NCBI GenBank assembly: GCA_022181065.1
Contig: BQMY01000084.1
Location: 26,755-90,754, forward strand
DNA: 64,000 nt
Origin: Melioribacteraceae bacterium
GTDB lineage: Bacteria > Bacteroidota > Ignavibacteria > Ignavibacteriales > Melioribacteraceae
Direction of reading: 5' to 3'
Shown piece by piece: positions 45,111 through 54,766 of the stretch. How positions within the stretch are numbered: position 1 is the stretch's first letter; each line of letters starts with the position of its first letter. Both the position numbers and the translations under genes were made by a program. The notes beneath the pieces were generated by a model that did no database searches, was not told the DNA's origin, and saw only the letters and a list, made by a program, of their open reading frames with translations.

Positions 45111-45506
45111 ATGAAAAAGTTGACATTAGTTTTTGCAGCATTAGTTCTTTTAACAAGTTTGGTTTCAGCACAGTCAGAAAGAGCGGAATTAAAAAAAGAA
45201 CATCTGGGGAATCTTGTAGCGGCAATAAATTCAGACAATTCCGGTCTTCAGAGAAGCGGATTATATGTAATCGCTCAGAATGGCATAACAGAAGCGACTG
45301 AGGCGGTTCATGAATTGTACGATACCACAAATTCGCAGAGTGTTAAATTTCATTCTTTGAGAGTTATGTTAATACTTGGTGGAAAAGATAATCTGGAAAA
45401 GATAAGAGATATCAGCAGAAACGAAACTAATATAAAAATAAGATCTTTAGCATACTCCTACTATAGTCACGTAGTGGATGACGTGTTAAGATACGCCTCA
45501 AATTGA
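45111..45506 (+). CDS. Small exported HEAT-like repeat protein
   Basis: A 131-residue protein with a signal peptide (MKKLTLVFAALVLLTSLVSAQ). The mature 110 residues are helical and resemble HEAT/armadillo repeats (LGNLVAAINSDNSGLQRSGLYVIAQ, then VKFHSLRVMLILGG). Repeats of this type bind partner proteins. GGGAG precedes the ATG. The upstream region carries the TTGTGACAA cluster, so expression is probably regulated. No specific family is recognised. Confidence 0.75.
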   Translation: MKKLTLVFAALVLLTSLVSAQSERAELKKEHLGNLVAAINSDNSGLQRSGLYVIAQNGITEATEAVHELYDTTNSQSVKFHSLRVMLILGGKDNLEKIRDISRNETNIKIRSLAYSYYSHVVDDVLRYASN

Positions 45507-45525
45507 GGTGTTCTTGTTGATGAGT

Positions 45526-45558
45526 GAAAGTCCGGTTAACGCCGGACTTTCGTATTTT
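45526..45558. terminator. Terminator between convergent exported-protein genes
   Basis: A perfect 10-bp stem GAAAGTCCGG / CCGGACTTTC with a 6-base loop, followed by GTATTTT on the plus strand. It lies between the HEAT-like gene and the leftward DUF2141 gene; the T-tract is modest on both sides. Confidence 0.75.
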
Positions 45559-45569
45559 AAAGGTGTTGA

Positions 45570-46001
45570 TTAATCCAAATTTATAGTAACAACTTTATTT
45601 TCTGTAACTTCGAACATTGCGTCTTCCCATGATGCCGGGCCGAAAGTACCGGAAGCATCATTGCTGAAACCGTAATCTTCCGAGGGAATTCCCATGAAAT
45701 TCATATCCAGCTTATGATTATTGTTTTCATCATGAAAAAGCTTGATCGCGTAGTTACCTGCAGGGATATCACTGAACAGAATAATACAAAGACCATTTTT
45801 TATCTCACCCCGAAGTCCTTTATAAGGTAAATCACCCTCGTCATAATTTTTTTTTGAGTCACACAAAGCCACGCTAATTACACCGTCATCGTTTGAAATA
45901 TTTTCAACTTTGAGAGTAAGTTGATAAAGAGGAACATCATCAGCGCGCTGGGCAAAACTTGACAATGCAAATAAAAGAATGAATAACAGTATGTACTTCA
46001 A
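45570..46001 (-). CDS. DUF2141 family exported protein
   Basis: A 143-residue protein with a signal peptide (ends SSFAQ). The DUF2141 pattern is clear: LTLKVENISNDDGVISVALCD, then DIPAGNYAIKLFHDENNNHKLD and PSEDYGFSNDA. These are beta-sandwich periplasmic or surface proteins of unknown function that are common in Bacteroidota. AAAGGAG precedes the start. The neighbouring upstream gene also encodes an exported protein. Confidence 0.85.
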   Translation of the reverse strand: MKYILLFILLFALSSFAQRADDVPLYQLTLKVENISNDDGVISVALCDSKKNYDEGDLPYKGLRGEIKNGLCIILFSDIPAGNYAIKLFHDENNNHKLDMNFMGIPSEDYGFSNDASGTFGPASWEDAMFEVTENKVVTINLD

Positions 46002-46035
46002 TTTATGGTCTCCTTTAAATCGTTAAAAATATTCA

Positions 46036-46800
46036 CTAGTTTAACAACTCAGGTTTCTTCAGGTTCTTGCCTAAATCCTTTTTGTTTATCATAAATTTGG
46101 CTGAACCTTTATAATATGGTGAAATATCGTAGGGATTATAATAAAAAATGAGGTCTTCACCAATGATCCCGAATGATTCCGAGAGTGAAAATCTACCAGC
46201 TTCATAAACGAAAAAATCTTCAGCCAGAAGGTCTGCGTCCGGGGCAATACCCTGAAATTCCCTGAATTTGGCTTCCGCCAACTCCATGAAAAAAACTGAG
46301 GATGTATCTACAATATCATCAAGAGAAATTTCGGAAGCTCGTTTTGTATCGAAAGATAGAAATACTTTTTTGATAATTGGATGGGCTCCACCAGTGAATT
46401 GTTCTTCTGTGAAATCAAAAGTGATAACGTTTTTACTTTTGTACACTACCTTTGCGTCCCGCTTAAAACTCCATCCCATTCTATAATCAGGGAATTCTTC
46501 CACCAGACTGCGATAGGCTTCGAATACAGTATCAATCATATCCTGTGGTTTGGAATAAACGTCGTTCTCATACATTGGGGCTTCGATAAAATCTTTTACC
46601 GCGCTTCTCAGGATTTCGTCAAGCTGTGTGTTACCCGACTCTATTTCGGGATATCTTAATGTGACCGCAACACCTGCTGCATGAGCTCCAACATTTTTCA
46701 GAGTATCGCTGATGATTATGTCGTTCACTTTTATGTTTGTCGGTTCACTGCCACACGACATAAAAATCAATGCACTTATAATTAAATAAAGGTATTTCAT
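46036..46800 (-). CDS. Lipoprotein with DUF4163/DUF3298 (RsiV-like) domains
   Basis: A 254-residue lipoprotein; the ATG at 46800 has AGGTGA upstream, while an in-frame earlier start at 46860 would add a non-signal segment. The lipobox is ALIFMSC. DUF4163 covers roughly residues 30-150 (VAVTLRYPEIESGNTQLD) and DUF3298 the rest (GGAHPIIKKVFLSFDTKRASEISLDDI). This pair occurs in the extracytoplasmic part of RsiV and in PdaC. Here there is no transmembrane anti-sigma segment, so a sigma-factor link is unlikely. Confidence 0.8.
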   Translation of the reverse strand: MKYLYLIISALIFMSCGSEPTNIKVNDIIISDTLKNVGAHAAGVAVTLRYPEIESGNTQLDEILRSAVKDFIEAPMYENDVYSKPQDMIDTVFEAYRSLVEEFPDYRMGWSFKRDAKVVYKSKNVITFDFTEEQFTGGAHPIIKKVFLSFDTKRASEISLDDIVDTSSVFFMELAEAKFREFQGIAPDADLLAEDFFVYEAGRFSLSESFGIIGEDLIFYYNPYDISPYYKGSAKFMINKKDLGKNLKKPELLN

Positions 46801-46906
46801 ATTGTTCACCTGTTTAAAAATATTTGATAATCTTAACTGTAATGTACTTAAAAGAATCAATTTTTAGCCTGAAATTTCCAAAATAATTTCATTATATTTA
46901 AAATTT

Positions 46907-48967
46907 ATGATAAAAATACTGGTTGATAAAGTGTCTTCTGAAAAAATACTTGTAACCTCGGCATTACCATACGCAAACGGACCAATTCATCTGGGGCATT
47001 TAAGCGGCGCATATTTGCCCGCCGACATTTTTGTGCGCTACCATCGTTCGAAAGGAACTGATGTTATATATGTGTGTGGTTCGGATGAGCATGGTGTTCC
47101 GATTACTATAACCGCTGATAAGGAAAAAATTACTCCTAAAGAAGTTATTGACAGATTCCATAACGCTAATATAGAGGCATTTGAAAAATTCGGGATGAGT
47201 TTCGATATTTATTCCCGTACTTCGCACCCTACACATCATGAAACAGCGAAGGAATTTTTCAAAAATTTCTATGATCGCGGATTGCTAAACGAAAAAAAAT
47301 CGATGCAGTTTTTTGATCCCAAAGCAAATATGTTTCTGCCCGATAGATATGTGGAAGGTACTTGCCCGAAATGTGGTAACGAAGAAGCAAGAAGTGATGA
47401 ATGCGAAAATTGCGGTGCTCTTTATGACCCGTCCGAATTGAAAAACCCTAAAAGTAAAATTAGTGGTGAGACACCTGAATTGCGGGAAACATCACACTGG
47501 TATTTTCCTTTGGGTAAATTTCAGGAAGAGCTGGAAAAGTATGTCGACGCTTCGAACAAGAAGTACAACTGGAAGGAAAATGTTCTCCAGTATTGTTACG
47601 GCTGGTTTAAAGATGGTTTGAAAGACAGAGCGGTTACGAGAGACCTTGACTGGGGAGTTGAAGTCCCGCTTGAAGGTGTAGATCATAAAGTGCTTTATGT
47701 GTGGTTCGAGGCAGTTTTAGGTTATATCTCTGCTGCCAAGGAACTTGGTAAAGAGCATGGTACTCCTGAATTGTGGAAGAAATACTGGCAGGGTGGTGAC
47801 ACCAGATATGTGGCATTTATCGGCAAGGACAATGTTGTTTTCCACACTATAATTTTCCCCGCGATGTTGATGGCATGGAATGAGGGGAATGAAGATAAAT
47901 ATATACTTCCGGAAAATGTACCCGCAAATGAATTCCTTAATTTTGAAGGGAAGAAATTCTCTAAGTCCAGGGGTTGGGGAATTGATGTAAAGGAATTTTT
48001 GGATATATTCCCGGCTGATCCGCTGCGTTATACGCTAGGCGCGAATCTTCCTGAAAATAAAGATACCGACTTTTACTGGAAGGAATTTCAGTCACGTAAT
48101 AATGGTGAACTTGCTGATATTCTGGGCAATTTTATTAACAGAACTTTCATTTTTGCCAACAAGCATTTTGAAGGTAAGGTACCGCAGCTGGGTGAGTTAA
48201 CCGAAATGGATTCGGAAATGCTTCAAACAATCGCTTCGTACCCTGCTAAAATCGGGGAACTGATTGAAAAGTATAAAATGAAAGACGCTATATTTGAGAT
48301 GATGAATCTTGCCCGCGCGGGTAATAAATATTTTAATGATAGTGAACCATGGAAAAGTGTTAAAACTGATAAAGCGGCTTGCAGTACTACAGTAAATATT
48401 TGTCTTCAAACGATCGCGGCACTTGCGGAAGTCTTTAGCCCGGTCATTCCCGAAAGTTCATCCAAAATTTTTACGATGTTGAATTTGAAACCGGTCGGTT
48501 GGCAAAATGCCGGTAAAGAAATTCTTTCGGGCGGACACCAGTTGAATAAACCCGAAATACTCTTCTCAAAAATTGAAGATGAAGCTATTGAAGCACAGGT
48601 TAATAAACTTGGTGTAGTTGATGGCAAGAAAGAAGATGATAATCTTATAAGCATTGATGACTTTTTCAAGGTTGAGCTTAAAACCGCTGAGGTGGTTCAT
48701 GCGGAAAAAGTTAAAAAAAGTAATAAATTGCTCAAGCTGAATTTGAGGATTGGTAAGGAAAAGCGTCAGGTTGTTGCCGGTATAGCAAAATCTTACACTC
48801 CTGATGATATCATAGGTAAAAAGGTTATCATCGTTGCCAATTTGCAGCCGGCGAAACTAATGGGTGTCGAGTCACAGGGTATGGTTCTCGCTGTTGAGAA
48901 TATTGATGGCGGTTTGAATGTTGTGGAATTACCTGAAAATGTAGAAACTGGTGTGAGAGTTAAATAG
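46907..48967 (+). CDS. metG: Methionyl-tRNA synthetase with C-terminal tRNA-binding domain
   Basis: A 686-residue class I synthetase. The HIGH element is IHLGH, the zinc knuckle has four cysteines (Cys153, 156, 166 and 169) and the KMSKS loop is the KFSKS variant. A C-terminal OB-fold tRNA-binding domain (about 582-686) carries ELKTAEVVHAEKVKKSNKLL and GVESQGMVLA. Length agrees with E. coli MetG (677). The exact start is uncertain because no strong ribosome-binding site is visible. Confidence 0.96.
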   Translation: MIKILVDKVSSEKILVTSALPYANGPIHLGHLSGAYLPADIFVRYHRSKGTDVIYVCGSDEHGVPITITADKEKITPKEVIDRFHNANIEAFEKFGMSFDIYSRTSHPTHHETAKEFFKNFYDRGLLNEKKSMQFFDPKANMFLPDRYVEGTCPKCGNEEARSDECENCGALYDPSELKNPKSKISGETPELRETSHWYFPLGKFQEELEKYVDASNKKYNWKENVLQYCYGWFKDGLKDRAVTRDLDWGVEVPLEGVDHKVLYVWFEAVLGYISAAKELGKEHGTPELWKKYWQGGDTRYVAFIGKDNVVFHTIIFPAMLMAWNEGNEDKYILPENVPANEFLNFEGKKFSKSRGWGIDVKEFLDIFPADPLRYTLGANLPENKDTDFYWKEFQSRNNGELADILGNFINRTFIFANKHFEGKVPQLGELTEMDSEMLQTIASYPAKIGELIEKYKMKDAIFEMMNLARAGNKYFNDSEPWKSVKTDKAACSTTVNICLQTIAALAEVFSPVIPESSSKIFTMLNLKPVGWQNAGKEILSGGHQLNKPEILFSKIEDEAIEAQVNKLGVVDGKKEDDNLISIDDFFKVELKTAEVVHAEKVKKSNKLLKLNLRIGKEKRQVVAGIAKSYTPDDIIGKKVIIVANLQPAKLMGVESQGMVLAVENIDGGLNVVELPENVETGVRVK

Positions 48968-49098
48968 ACTTTCAAAAGTTGAAAATAATTTAGAAACAAA
49001 AATTTCATCGGTTTGTAGAAGTAAAAGATTATTTCGGTGAAATTTTCAAAATAATTGATAAAAAACTATTAAATAAATTTACTCCGGAGGTTGATACT

Positions 49099-51090
49099 AT
49101 GAAATTGAGATTATTCTCAATTGCTGCCCTGTTTTTATTGTTAATATTAAGTGCTTGTTCTCCAAAAAGTTCAGAAGTTCTTGTGGCAGAATTTCAGGAC
49201 ATGCCAGTTACATTGAATGAGTTCGAAGATGCGTACGCTAAAAATGCCGGTGGAGTTGAAGAGGCAAAAAAAGATTCTGTTTCAGAGTACAAAAATTTTC
49301 TTGATTTATACGTGAATTACAGAATGAAATTGAGGGATGCCAGAGTAAGAAATTATGAGAAAGATCCGGCATTAAAAAATGAACTTAATGACTACAAGAA
49401 AAAAGTTGGTGTTTCTTTTATCAAGGAAAAAGAAATAGTTGAACCCTCATTGCAGGAGTTTTATAATAAGAAAAAAGAAGAGATGCGTGTTAGTCATATT
49501 ATGATACGCGCTGATAAACGTTCAAAAGAAGACGCCTTGCAGATCGCGAACAATATTCTCGACAGCCTTAAAAAAGGTGGCGATTTTGCTACATTGGCAA
49601 GAAGATATAGTGAAGACCAGTTTTCTAAAGATAATAACGGCGACATCTACTATATTACTGCCGGACAAATAATTCCCGCTTTTGAAGCGGCTGTATTTGC
49701 AACAAAGAAAGGTGAAGTTTACCCTGAGGCTGTAGAAACACGCTATGGATATCATATAGTAAAAGTTACCGATCGTGGTCCAAGAATAAATAAAGTTCAC
49801 GCGCGCCATATTCTAATCGACTTTAAGGATGATGAAGGTAAAATTGATTCGTTGAAAGCAAAAGCTTTCGCGTCTAAAATTCTTGATTCTCTGAAAACCG
49901 GTTCCGATTTTGCAGAAATGGCAAGAAAATATTCTGAAGATAAAGGTAGCGCTCCTAATGGTGGTGACCTCGGATTTTTTGAAAGAAGAAGAATGGTTAA
50001 GGAATTTGATGAAGCATCTTTCAAATTGGGTGTAGATGAAATTTCAGATTTAGTAAAGACCAGATATGGTTACCATATCATTCAGGTATTGGATATAGAG
50101 GAAATTCCTCCATACGCTGAAGAGAAACAAAAATTGCGTAACATATACGATAAGGTATATTACAACGATGATATGAAAGAATATATCGATTCGTTGAAAG
50201 TTGAATTTGCCTTCACACCGGATGAAGCCGGAATAAAGGCTTTCGAAGATGGTATCGATTCTGTTATCGTAAATCAATATGCCGAAGCTGAAGTAAGAGA
50301 TGCTGTAAAAGATAATCTGTTTTTTACATTTTCAGGAAAAAAAGCAAGTGCTGATTCGGTTTTCTTGTATGTAATGGAAGAAAGTAAATACAAAAACAAA
50401 GTAATCGACCGCAAAGTGATAGATGACGCGATCGAAGATTACGCTCAACAGGTTCTTCTTGAAGAAAAGGCCATGATTCTTGACAAAACAAATGAAGATT
50501 TTGCAAGATTAATGGATGATTATAAGAACGGAATTTATATTTTCAAACTTCAGGAAGATGAAGTCTGGAATAAAGTTGAAATTGATTCAACCGAGTTAAA
50601 ATCATTCCACGCCCGTACAAAAGATAATTATGTTTATCCAGACCGAGCTGATTACAGTGCTGTTTATGTAAAATCTGATAGTGTTATAAACGCGTTATAT
50701 GCTCAATTAACACCTGAAACAGATTTTGATGAGTTCGCGAATGAACATACTAAACGTCCCGGAATGAGAGAGAAAAAGGGTTATTACGGAACAAAAAATA
50801 TTGCTGATGATGAATTGGCCGCTAAAGCATTTGAATTGGCTCCCGGTGAATACAGTAAACCATTCGAAATCAAAAATGGATGGTACATTGTTTACCTGCA
50901 TGAAAAATATCCTTCACGTGTAAAAACATTTGAAGAAGCCAAACCGGAAGCGGCGAGCGCTTATCAGGAAGAATTGAGTAAAAAACTCGAGAAAGAATAT
51001 ATTCAGAGTCTCAAAAAACGTTATGAACCTGAAATTTATTACGAAAACCTGGAAAAGGCCTTTATTGAGGAGCCGGTCGAAAATAATTAG
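49099..51090 (+). CDS. Multi-domain PpiC-type peptidyl-prolyl isomerase lipoprotein
   Basis: A 663-residue lipoprotein (lipobox ILSAC). Two clear PpiC/parvulin domains lie at about residues 132-232 (VSHIMIRADKRSKED ... TRYGYHIVKVTD) and 235-335 (ARHILIDFKDDEGK ... TRYGYHIIQVLD). A third, weaker PpiC-like segment occurs at about 515-615 (KGYYGTKNIADDELAAKAFELAPGE). Such proteins assist folding of secreted and outer-membrane proteins in the periplasm. CGGAGG precedes the ATG. First of three linked folding-factor genes. Confidence 0.9.
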   Translation: MKLRLFSIAALFLLLILSACSPKSSEVLVAEFQDMPVTLNEFEDAYAKNAGGVEEAKKDSVSEYKNFLDLYVNYRMKLRDARVRNYEKDPALKNELNDYKKKVGVSFIKEKEIVEPSLQEFYNKKKEEMRVSHIMIRADKRSKEDALQIANNILDSLKKGGDFATLARRYSEDQFSKDNNGDIYYITAGQIIPAFEAAVFATKKGEVYPEAVETRYGYHIVKVTDRGPRINKVHARHILIDFKDDEGKIDSLKAKAFASKILDSLKTGSDFAEMARKYSEDKGSAPNGGDLGFFERRRMVKEFDEASFKLGVDEISDLVKTRYGYHIIQVLDIEEIPPYAEEKQKLRNIYDKVYYNDDMKEYIDSLKVEFAFTPDEAGIKAFEDGIDSVIVNQYAEAEVRDAVKDNLFFTFSGKKASADSVFLYVMEESKYKNKVIDRKVIDDAIEDYAQQVLLEEKAMILDKTNEDFARLMDDYKNGIYIFKLQEDEVWNKVEIDSTELKSFHARTKDNYVYPDRADYSAVYVKSDSVINALYAQLTPETDFDEFANEHTKRPGMREKKGYYGTKNIADDELAAKAFELAPGEYSKPFEIKNGWYIVYLHEKYPSRVKTFEEAKPEAASAYQEELSKKLEKEYIQSLKKRYEPEIYYENLEKAFIEEPVENN

Positions 51091-51886
51091 TTTTGCTTTT
51101 GCTATTCTTGCGCTGGTTTCGTGTAAAGAAGAAACGTCGCAGGAAAGCTATGTGGTAAAAATTAACAACTCCGTCTTAACCGAGGCGGAGTTGAATAATA
51201 TTATTTCGGATCGTGGAACTGCTCTGAAACATCGTGAAGAATTTATTCGTGAATGGATAGATACTGAAATTCTTTACCGTGAAGCGGTAGTACTCGGGTT
51301 TGATAAAACTGAAGAGTTCAACGCAATTATTGAGGAAACTAAAAAACATCTTGCCGGAACCCTGGTTATCAAAGATTATGTTGACCAAAATTTTTCTGAA
51401 CCGGGTATTTATGATGTTAAAAAATATTTTGAAGAGCACAGCAGTGAATTCCAATTTAGCAATAAAGTTTATGTGTTAAATCTCGCTGTAATTAATGGTG
51501 AAGCGGAGGCGTTAAAATTCAGAGATTACATCGTTGATTATGATTGGGGGATTGCTGAAAATTATTTTGCTGAAAATGCCGCGGTGAATAAAATGCTGAA
51601 TGAAAAGTTTTTTCATGAATATCAGCTCATGCCGTCGCAATTAAACAAAATAGTAAAAACTTTACCAATTGGTGAGCCATCCATACTGTTGGAATTGGAA
51701 CCGGGTCTTTTTACAATTGTTGAAGTTGTACACATATACAATGAAGGTGAAATACCTGAATTTGATTATGTGAGAGAAAATGTAAAAGAAAAGTACGGCA
51801 TGATACAAAAGAAAAAATTGATTGCCGAATTTATGGAGAGTTTGTACTCTCGCTATAATATTGAAATTATCAGGGATAGTAAATGA
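51065..51886 (+). CDS. SurA-like lipoprotein lacking an obvious PpiC domain
   Basis: A 273-residue lipoprotein. The TTG at 51065 is the best start: AAGG lies 6 bases upstream and the product then begins with a short basic stretch and a clean lipobox (ILALVSC). It overlaps the preceding gene by 26 bases. The N-terminal part resembles the SurA chaperone domain (VVKINNSVLTEAELNNII, HREEFIREWIDTEILYREAV), while the parvulin core seems degenerate or missing. The stop codon overlaps the next ATG (ATGA). It is probably a chaperone partner of the flanking isomerases. Confidence 0.8.
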   Translation: MRSRSKIISFAFAILALVSCKEETSQESYVVKINNSVLTEAELNNIISDRGTALKHREEFIREWIDTEILYREAVVLGFDKTEEFNAIIEETKKHLAGTLVIKDYVDQNFSEPGIYDVKKYFEEHSSEFQFSNKVYVLNLAVINGEAEALKFRDYIVDYDWGIAENYFAENAAVNKMLNEKFFHEYQLMPSQLNKIVKTLPIGEPSILLELEPGLFTIVEVVHIYNEGEIPEFDYVRENVKEKYGMIQKKKLIAEFMESLYSRYNIEIIRDSK

Positions 51887-53160
51887 AACGTTTTACCTAT
51901 GGTTTGTTGATGTTGGCTTTGATGTTCACTATAACTGCTGCACAGAATGTACTGGATAAAGTTGTTGCTGTCATCGACGATGAAATTATACTCAAATCGG
52001 AACTTGATCAGGAGGTTTCTTTCTTTGCCGCACAGAGAAATCTGAATCCAAATAGTCCTGAATTGCGAAAACAGGTACTTGACGCAAAGGTAGAGGAGAA
52101 ACTTCTTTATGCTCAGGCTGAGCTCGATTCAATTACCGTATCAGATGACGAGGTGGATAATCAGATTGAAATGCAGCTGAATTATTTCGTATCTCAGTAC
52201 GGTTCCGCTGAAAGGATTGAAGAAGCTTACGGAATGTCGATTGAGCGTATTAAACGTGAGATGAGAGAATCTACTCGGAAAAACCTGATGGCACAGACCG
52301 TCCGCCAGCAGAAATTTGGAATGATCGACGTAACCCGCCGAGAAGTAGAAGAATTTTTCACGAATTATGAAGATTCCCTTGGTGTTATCCCTGAGAAATT
52401 TAAAATCGCCCACATATTTATAAATCCAAAAGCGGATGAAGATATAATGGCGAAGGCAAGAGCAAAAGCTCAATTGCTGCTTGATAGTATCAAAGCCGGT
52501 GCTGATTTTGCAGAGCTTGCAAAGGCCAATTCTGATGATCCGGGAAGCGCGGTTAGAGGTGGTGATCTCGGCTTTGTAAAACGTGGTGTCTTTTTTACCG
52601 AGTTTGAATCTGCGGCTTATGCTCTTCAGGAAGGAGAACTTTCAGGTATAGTGGAATCCCCGGTTGGATTTCATATTATTGAACTTCTTGAGCGGAGAGG
52701 TGAAAGTATACATTCCCGTCATATATTGGTAAAACCGAAATCGGATGGTGACAGTGATTTGCGCGCGATTGAATTTTTGTCTGATGTGAGAGATAGCATA
52801 CTTTCAGGTGATACAACATTCGCGTATTTCGCGAAAAAATATAGCGATGACAAAGATTCAAAAGGAAAAGGTGGTCTTCTTGGAGTTTTTGAGGAATCTC
52901 AATTGGAAAAACCGCTTTTGGATATGGTTTACAAGCTAAAAGAAGGTGGAATCAGCTTTCCAAAACGCCTCGATATTGGTCCTGATACATACGGTTTTCA
53001 CATTGTGAAACTTATTGAAAGAATTCCGGAACACAACCCCACTCTTGAGACAGATTATGATGAGTTAAAAAGACTTGCCGAGTTTCAGAAACGTGAAGAA
53101 AAATATAACAAGTGGATGACTGAACTTAAAGATAAGATTTATTGGGAAATTAGAATTTAA
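51883..53160 (+). CDS. surA: SurA-like periplasmic chaperone / peptidyl-prolyl isomerase
   Basis: A 425-residue periplasmic protein with a signal peptide (ends ITAAQ), a SurA N-terminal chaperone domain (about 20-165, VLDKVVAVIDDEIILKSELDQE) and two PpiC domains (about 170-268 and 272-375, FKIAHIFINPKADED ... SPVGFHIIELLERRGES; SRHILVKPKSDGD). This is the domain order of E. coli SurA (428 residues), which escorts outer-membrane proteins to the BAM machine. The start overlaps the previous stop by ATGA. Confidence 0.9.
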   Translation: MKRFTYGLLMLALMFTITAAQNVLDKVVAVIDDEIILKSELDQEVSFFAAQRNLNPNSPELRKQVLDAKVEEKLLYAQAELDSITVSDDEVDNQIEMQLNYFVSQYGSAERIEEAYGMSIERIKREMRESTRKNLMAQTVRQQKFGMIDVTRREVEEFFTNYEDSLGVIPEKFKIAHIFINPKADEDIMAKARAKAQLLLDSIKAGADFAELAKANSDDPGSAVRGGDLGFVKRGVFFTEFESAAYALQEGELSGIVESPVGFHIIELLERRGESIHSRHILVKPKSDGDSDLRAIEFLSDVRDSILSGDTTFAYFAKKYSDDKDSKGKGGLLGVFEESQLEKPLLDMVYKLKEGGISFPKRLDIGPDTYGFHIVKLIERIPEHNPTLETDYDELKRLAEFQKREEKYNKWMTELKDKIYWEIRI

Positions 53161-53172
53161 GAAGGAAATTAT

Positions 53173-54159
53173 TTGAGCACCACAGAAAATAAAGATGTAG
53201 CTCTCGTCGAGGAACTCAAGGCTAAGACAACAGAAATTAAAAAAGAGATTGCTAAAGTAATTATTGGACAGGATAAGATCATTGATGATCTTCTTATAAG
53301 TCTTTTTTCCCGCGGGCATTGTCTTCTGGTTGGAGTACCCGGACTGGCGAAAACACTAATTATTAAGACTCTCGCCGATATACTCGATCTCAAATTTAAC
53401 AGGATTCAGTTCACACCCGATCTTATGCCCGGTGATATAACCGGAACCGAAATTATAGATGAAGATCCTGTGACTAAAAAAAGAGCCTTCAGGTTTATTA
53501 AAGGTCCGGTATTTTCAAATATAATTCTTGCTGACGAAATCAACCGTACACCTCCTAAAACACAGGCAGCACTTCTTGAAGCTATGCAGGAGCACAGGGT
53601 AACAGCAGCGGGAACTACATATTCTCTGCCGGAACCGTTCTTCGTACTCGCAACCCAAAACCCGATTGAACAGGAAGGTACTTATCCACTCCCTGAAGCC
53701 CAGCTTGACAGATTTATGTTCAACTTATGGGTAGAGTATCCAGAGTTCGATGAAGAGATAGATATTATTAAATCGACCACGAGCGCATACAAAGCGAACT
53801 TGTCCAAAATACTCACATCAGAGGATATTGAGAAATTCCAGCAGCTTGTCAGACGTGTACCTGTTGCCGATAATATAATTGATTTTGCTGTAAAAACAGT
53901 CCACAAAACAAGACCGCAGTCAGAATTTTCAACCGAACTTGTAAAAAATAAAGTGAGTTGGGGAGCGGGTCCTCGAGCGTCGCAATATTTAGTTCTGGCA
54001 GCCAAGACCAGATCGATTATGGAAGGTAGATTTACACCCGGAATTGATGATGTTAAAAAAGCGATGCTGCCGGTTTTAAGGCACAGGGTAATTCCGAACT
54101 TTAACGCTGAAGCTGAAGGACTTACATCAGTAGATATTCTAGAAAGCCTGAACAGTTAG
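53173..54159 (+). CDS. MoxR-family AAA+ ATPase
   Basis: A 328-residue MoxR ATPase. Walker A is GVPGLAKT, Walker B ILADEINRTPPKTQAALLEAMQE in outline with DEINR, and ATQNPIEQEGTYPLPEAQLDRF is a hallmark. It starts with TTG, with AAGGA upstream. MoxR ATPases usually work with VWA or DUF58 proteins in maturing enzyme complexes, but here the DUF58 gene is far away (23-24 kb). It is 12 bases downstream of surA. Confidence 0.93.
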   Translation: MSTTENKDVALVEELKAKTTEIKKEIAKVIIGQDKIIDDLLISLFSRGHCLLVGVPGLAKTLIIKTLADILDLKFNRIQFTPDLMPGDITGTEIIDEDPVTKKRAFRFIKGPVFSNIILADEINRTPPKTQAALLEAMQEHRVTAAGTTYSLPEPFFVLATQNPIEQEGTYPLPEAQLDRFMFNLWVEYPEFDEEIDIIKSTTSAYKANLSKILTSEDIEKFQQLVRRVPVADNIIDFAVKTVHKTRPQSEFSTELVKNKVSWGAGPRASQYLVLAAKTRSIMEGRFTPGIDDVKKAMLPVLRHRVIPNFNAEAEGLTSVDILESLNS

Positions 54160-54172
54160 TTCGGGCTTTTTT
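54143..54172 (+). terminator. Rho-independent terminator overlapping the moxR stop codon
   Basis: A 10-bp stem AAGCCTGAAC / GTTCGGGCTT (one G-U pair) with a 5-base loop is followed by a run of six T. The left arm includes the last codons of the gene. Confidence 0.88.
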
Positions 54173-54352
54173 GTTTGCATCCCACCGACAAAACCTACCA
54201 TCTCCTGATACCATTGAAAAAATTGATAAGATGGCAATAAATTATGACAATAGTTTTCAGGATTATACATTGCTAGTCAGATTGTATTAACCAAACTGAA
54301 ATTGTGTATTTAAACAAAAAAAGCGTTCAATTTCTTGAGAGCTTCTTACTTT

Positions 54353-54437
54353 GCGGGGCCGATCCCGATCTGCCCCGGCAGACGGGAAACTCGCGACCTT
54401 TCCGACTTGGTAGTCGGAACGATCTAACCAAACTGAA
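54353..54437 (-). pseudogene. Degenerate tRNA-Asp-like copy A
   Basis: Conserved with tRNA-Asp: the D-arm part GTTCAGTTTGGTTAGA, the AGGTCGCGAGTT segment and the 3' acceptor strand TCGGCCCCGC. The 5' acceptor strand is missing. The anticodon arm is replaced by an 8-bp hairpin (TTCCGACT-ACCA-AGTCGGAA) and the T-arm 3' half by a palindrome with CCCG/CGGG and CTGCC/GGCAG pairing. It cannot make a normal tRNA. Confidence 0.8.
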
Positions 54438-54490
54438 CCTGTGTGTTTAAACGAAAAAAGCCCTCAATTTCTTGAGAGCTTCTTATTTTT

Positions 54491-54575
54491 GCGGGGCCGA
54501 TCCCGATCTGCCCCGGCAGACTGGAAACTCGCGACCTTTCCGACTTGGTAGTCGGAACGTTCTAACCAAACTGAA
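54491..54575 (-). pseudogene. Degenerate tRNA-Asp-like copy B
   Basis: Same design as copy A and 85 bases long. The replacement palindrome has CAGTCTGCC instead of CGTCTGCC, weakening its outer stem. The base after the D-arm is T (AACGTTCTAACC on the plus strand) where the other copies have A. Confidence 0.8.
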
Positions 54576-54628
54576 ATTGTGTGTTTAAACGAAAAAAGCC
54601 CTCAATTTCTTGAGAGCTTCTTATTTTT

Positions 54629-54713
54629 GCGGGGCCGATCCCGATCTGCCCCGGCAGACTGGAAACTCGCGACCTTTCCGACTTGGTAGTCGGAACGATC
54701 TAACCAAACTGAA
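54629..54713 (-). pseudogene. Degenerate tRNA-Asp-like copy C
   Basis: Nearly identical to copy B over 85 bases, differing at the base after the anticodon hairpin (A instead of T). It retains the 8-bp replacement anticodon hairpin and lacks the 5' acceptor strand. Confidence 0.8.
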
Positions 54714-54766
54714 CCTGTGTGTTTAAACAAAAAAAGCCCTCAATTTCTTGAGAGCTTCTTATTTTT

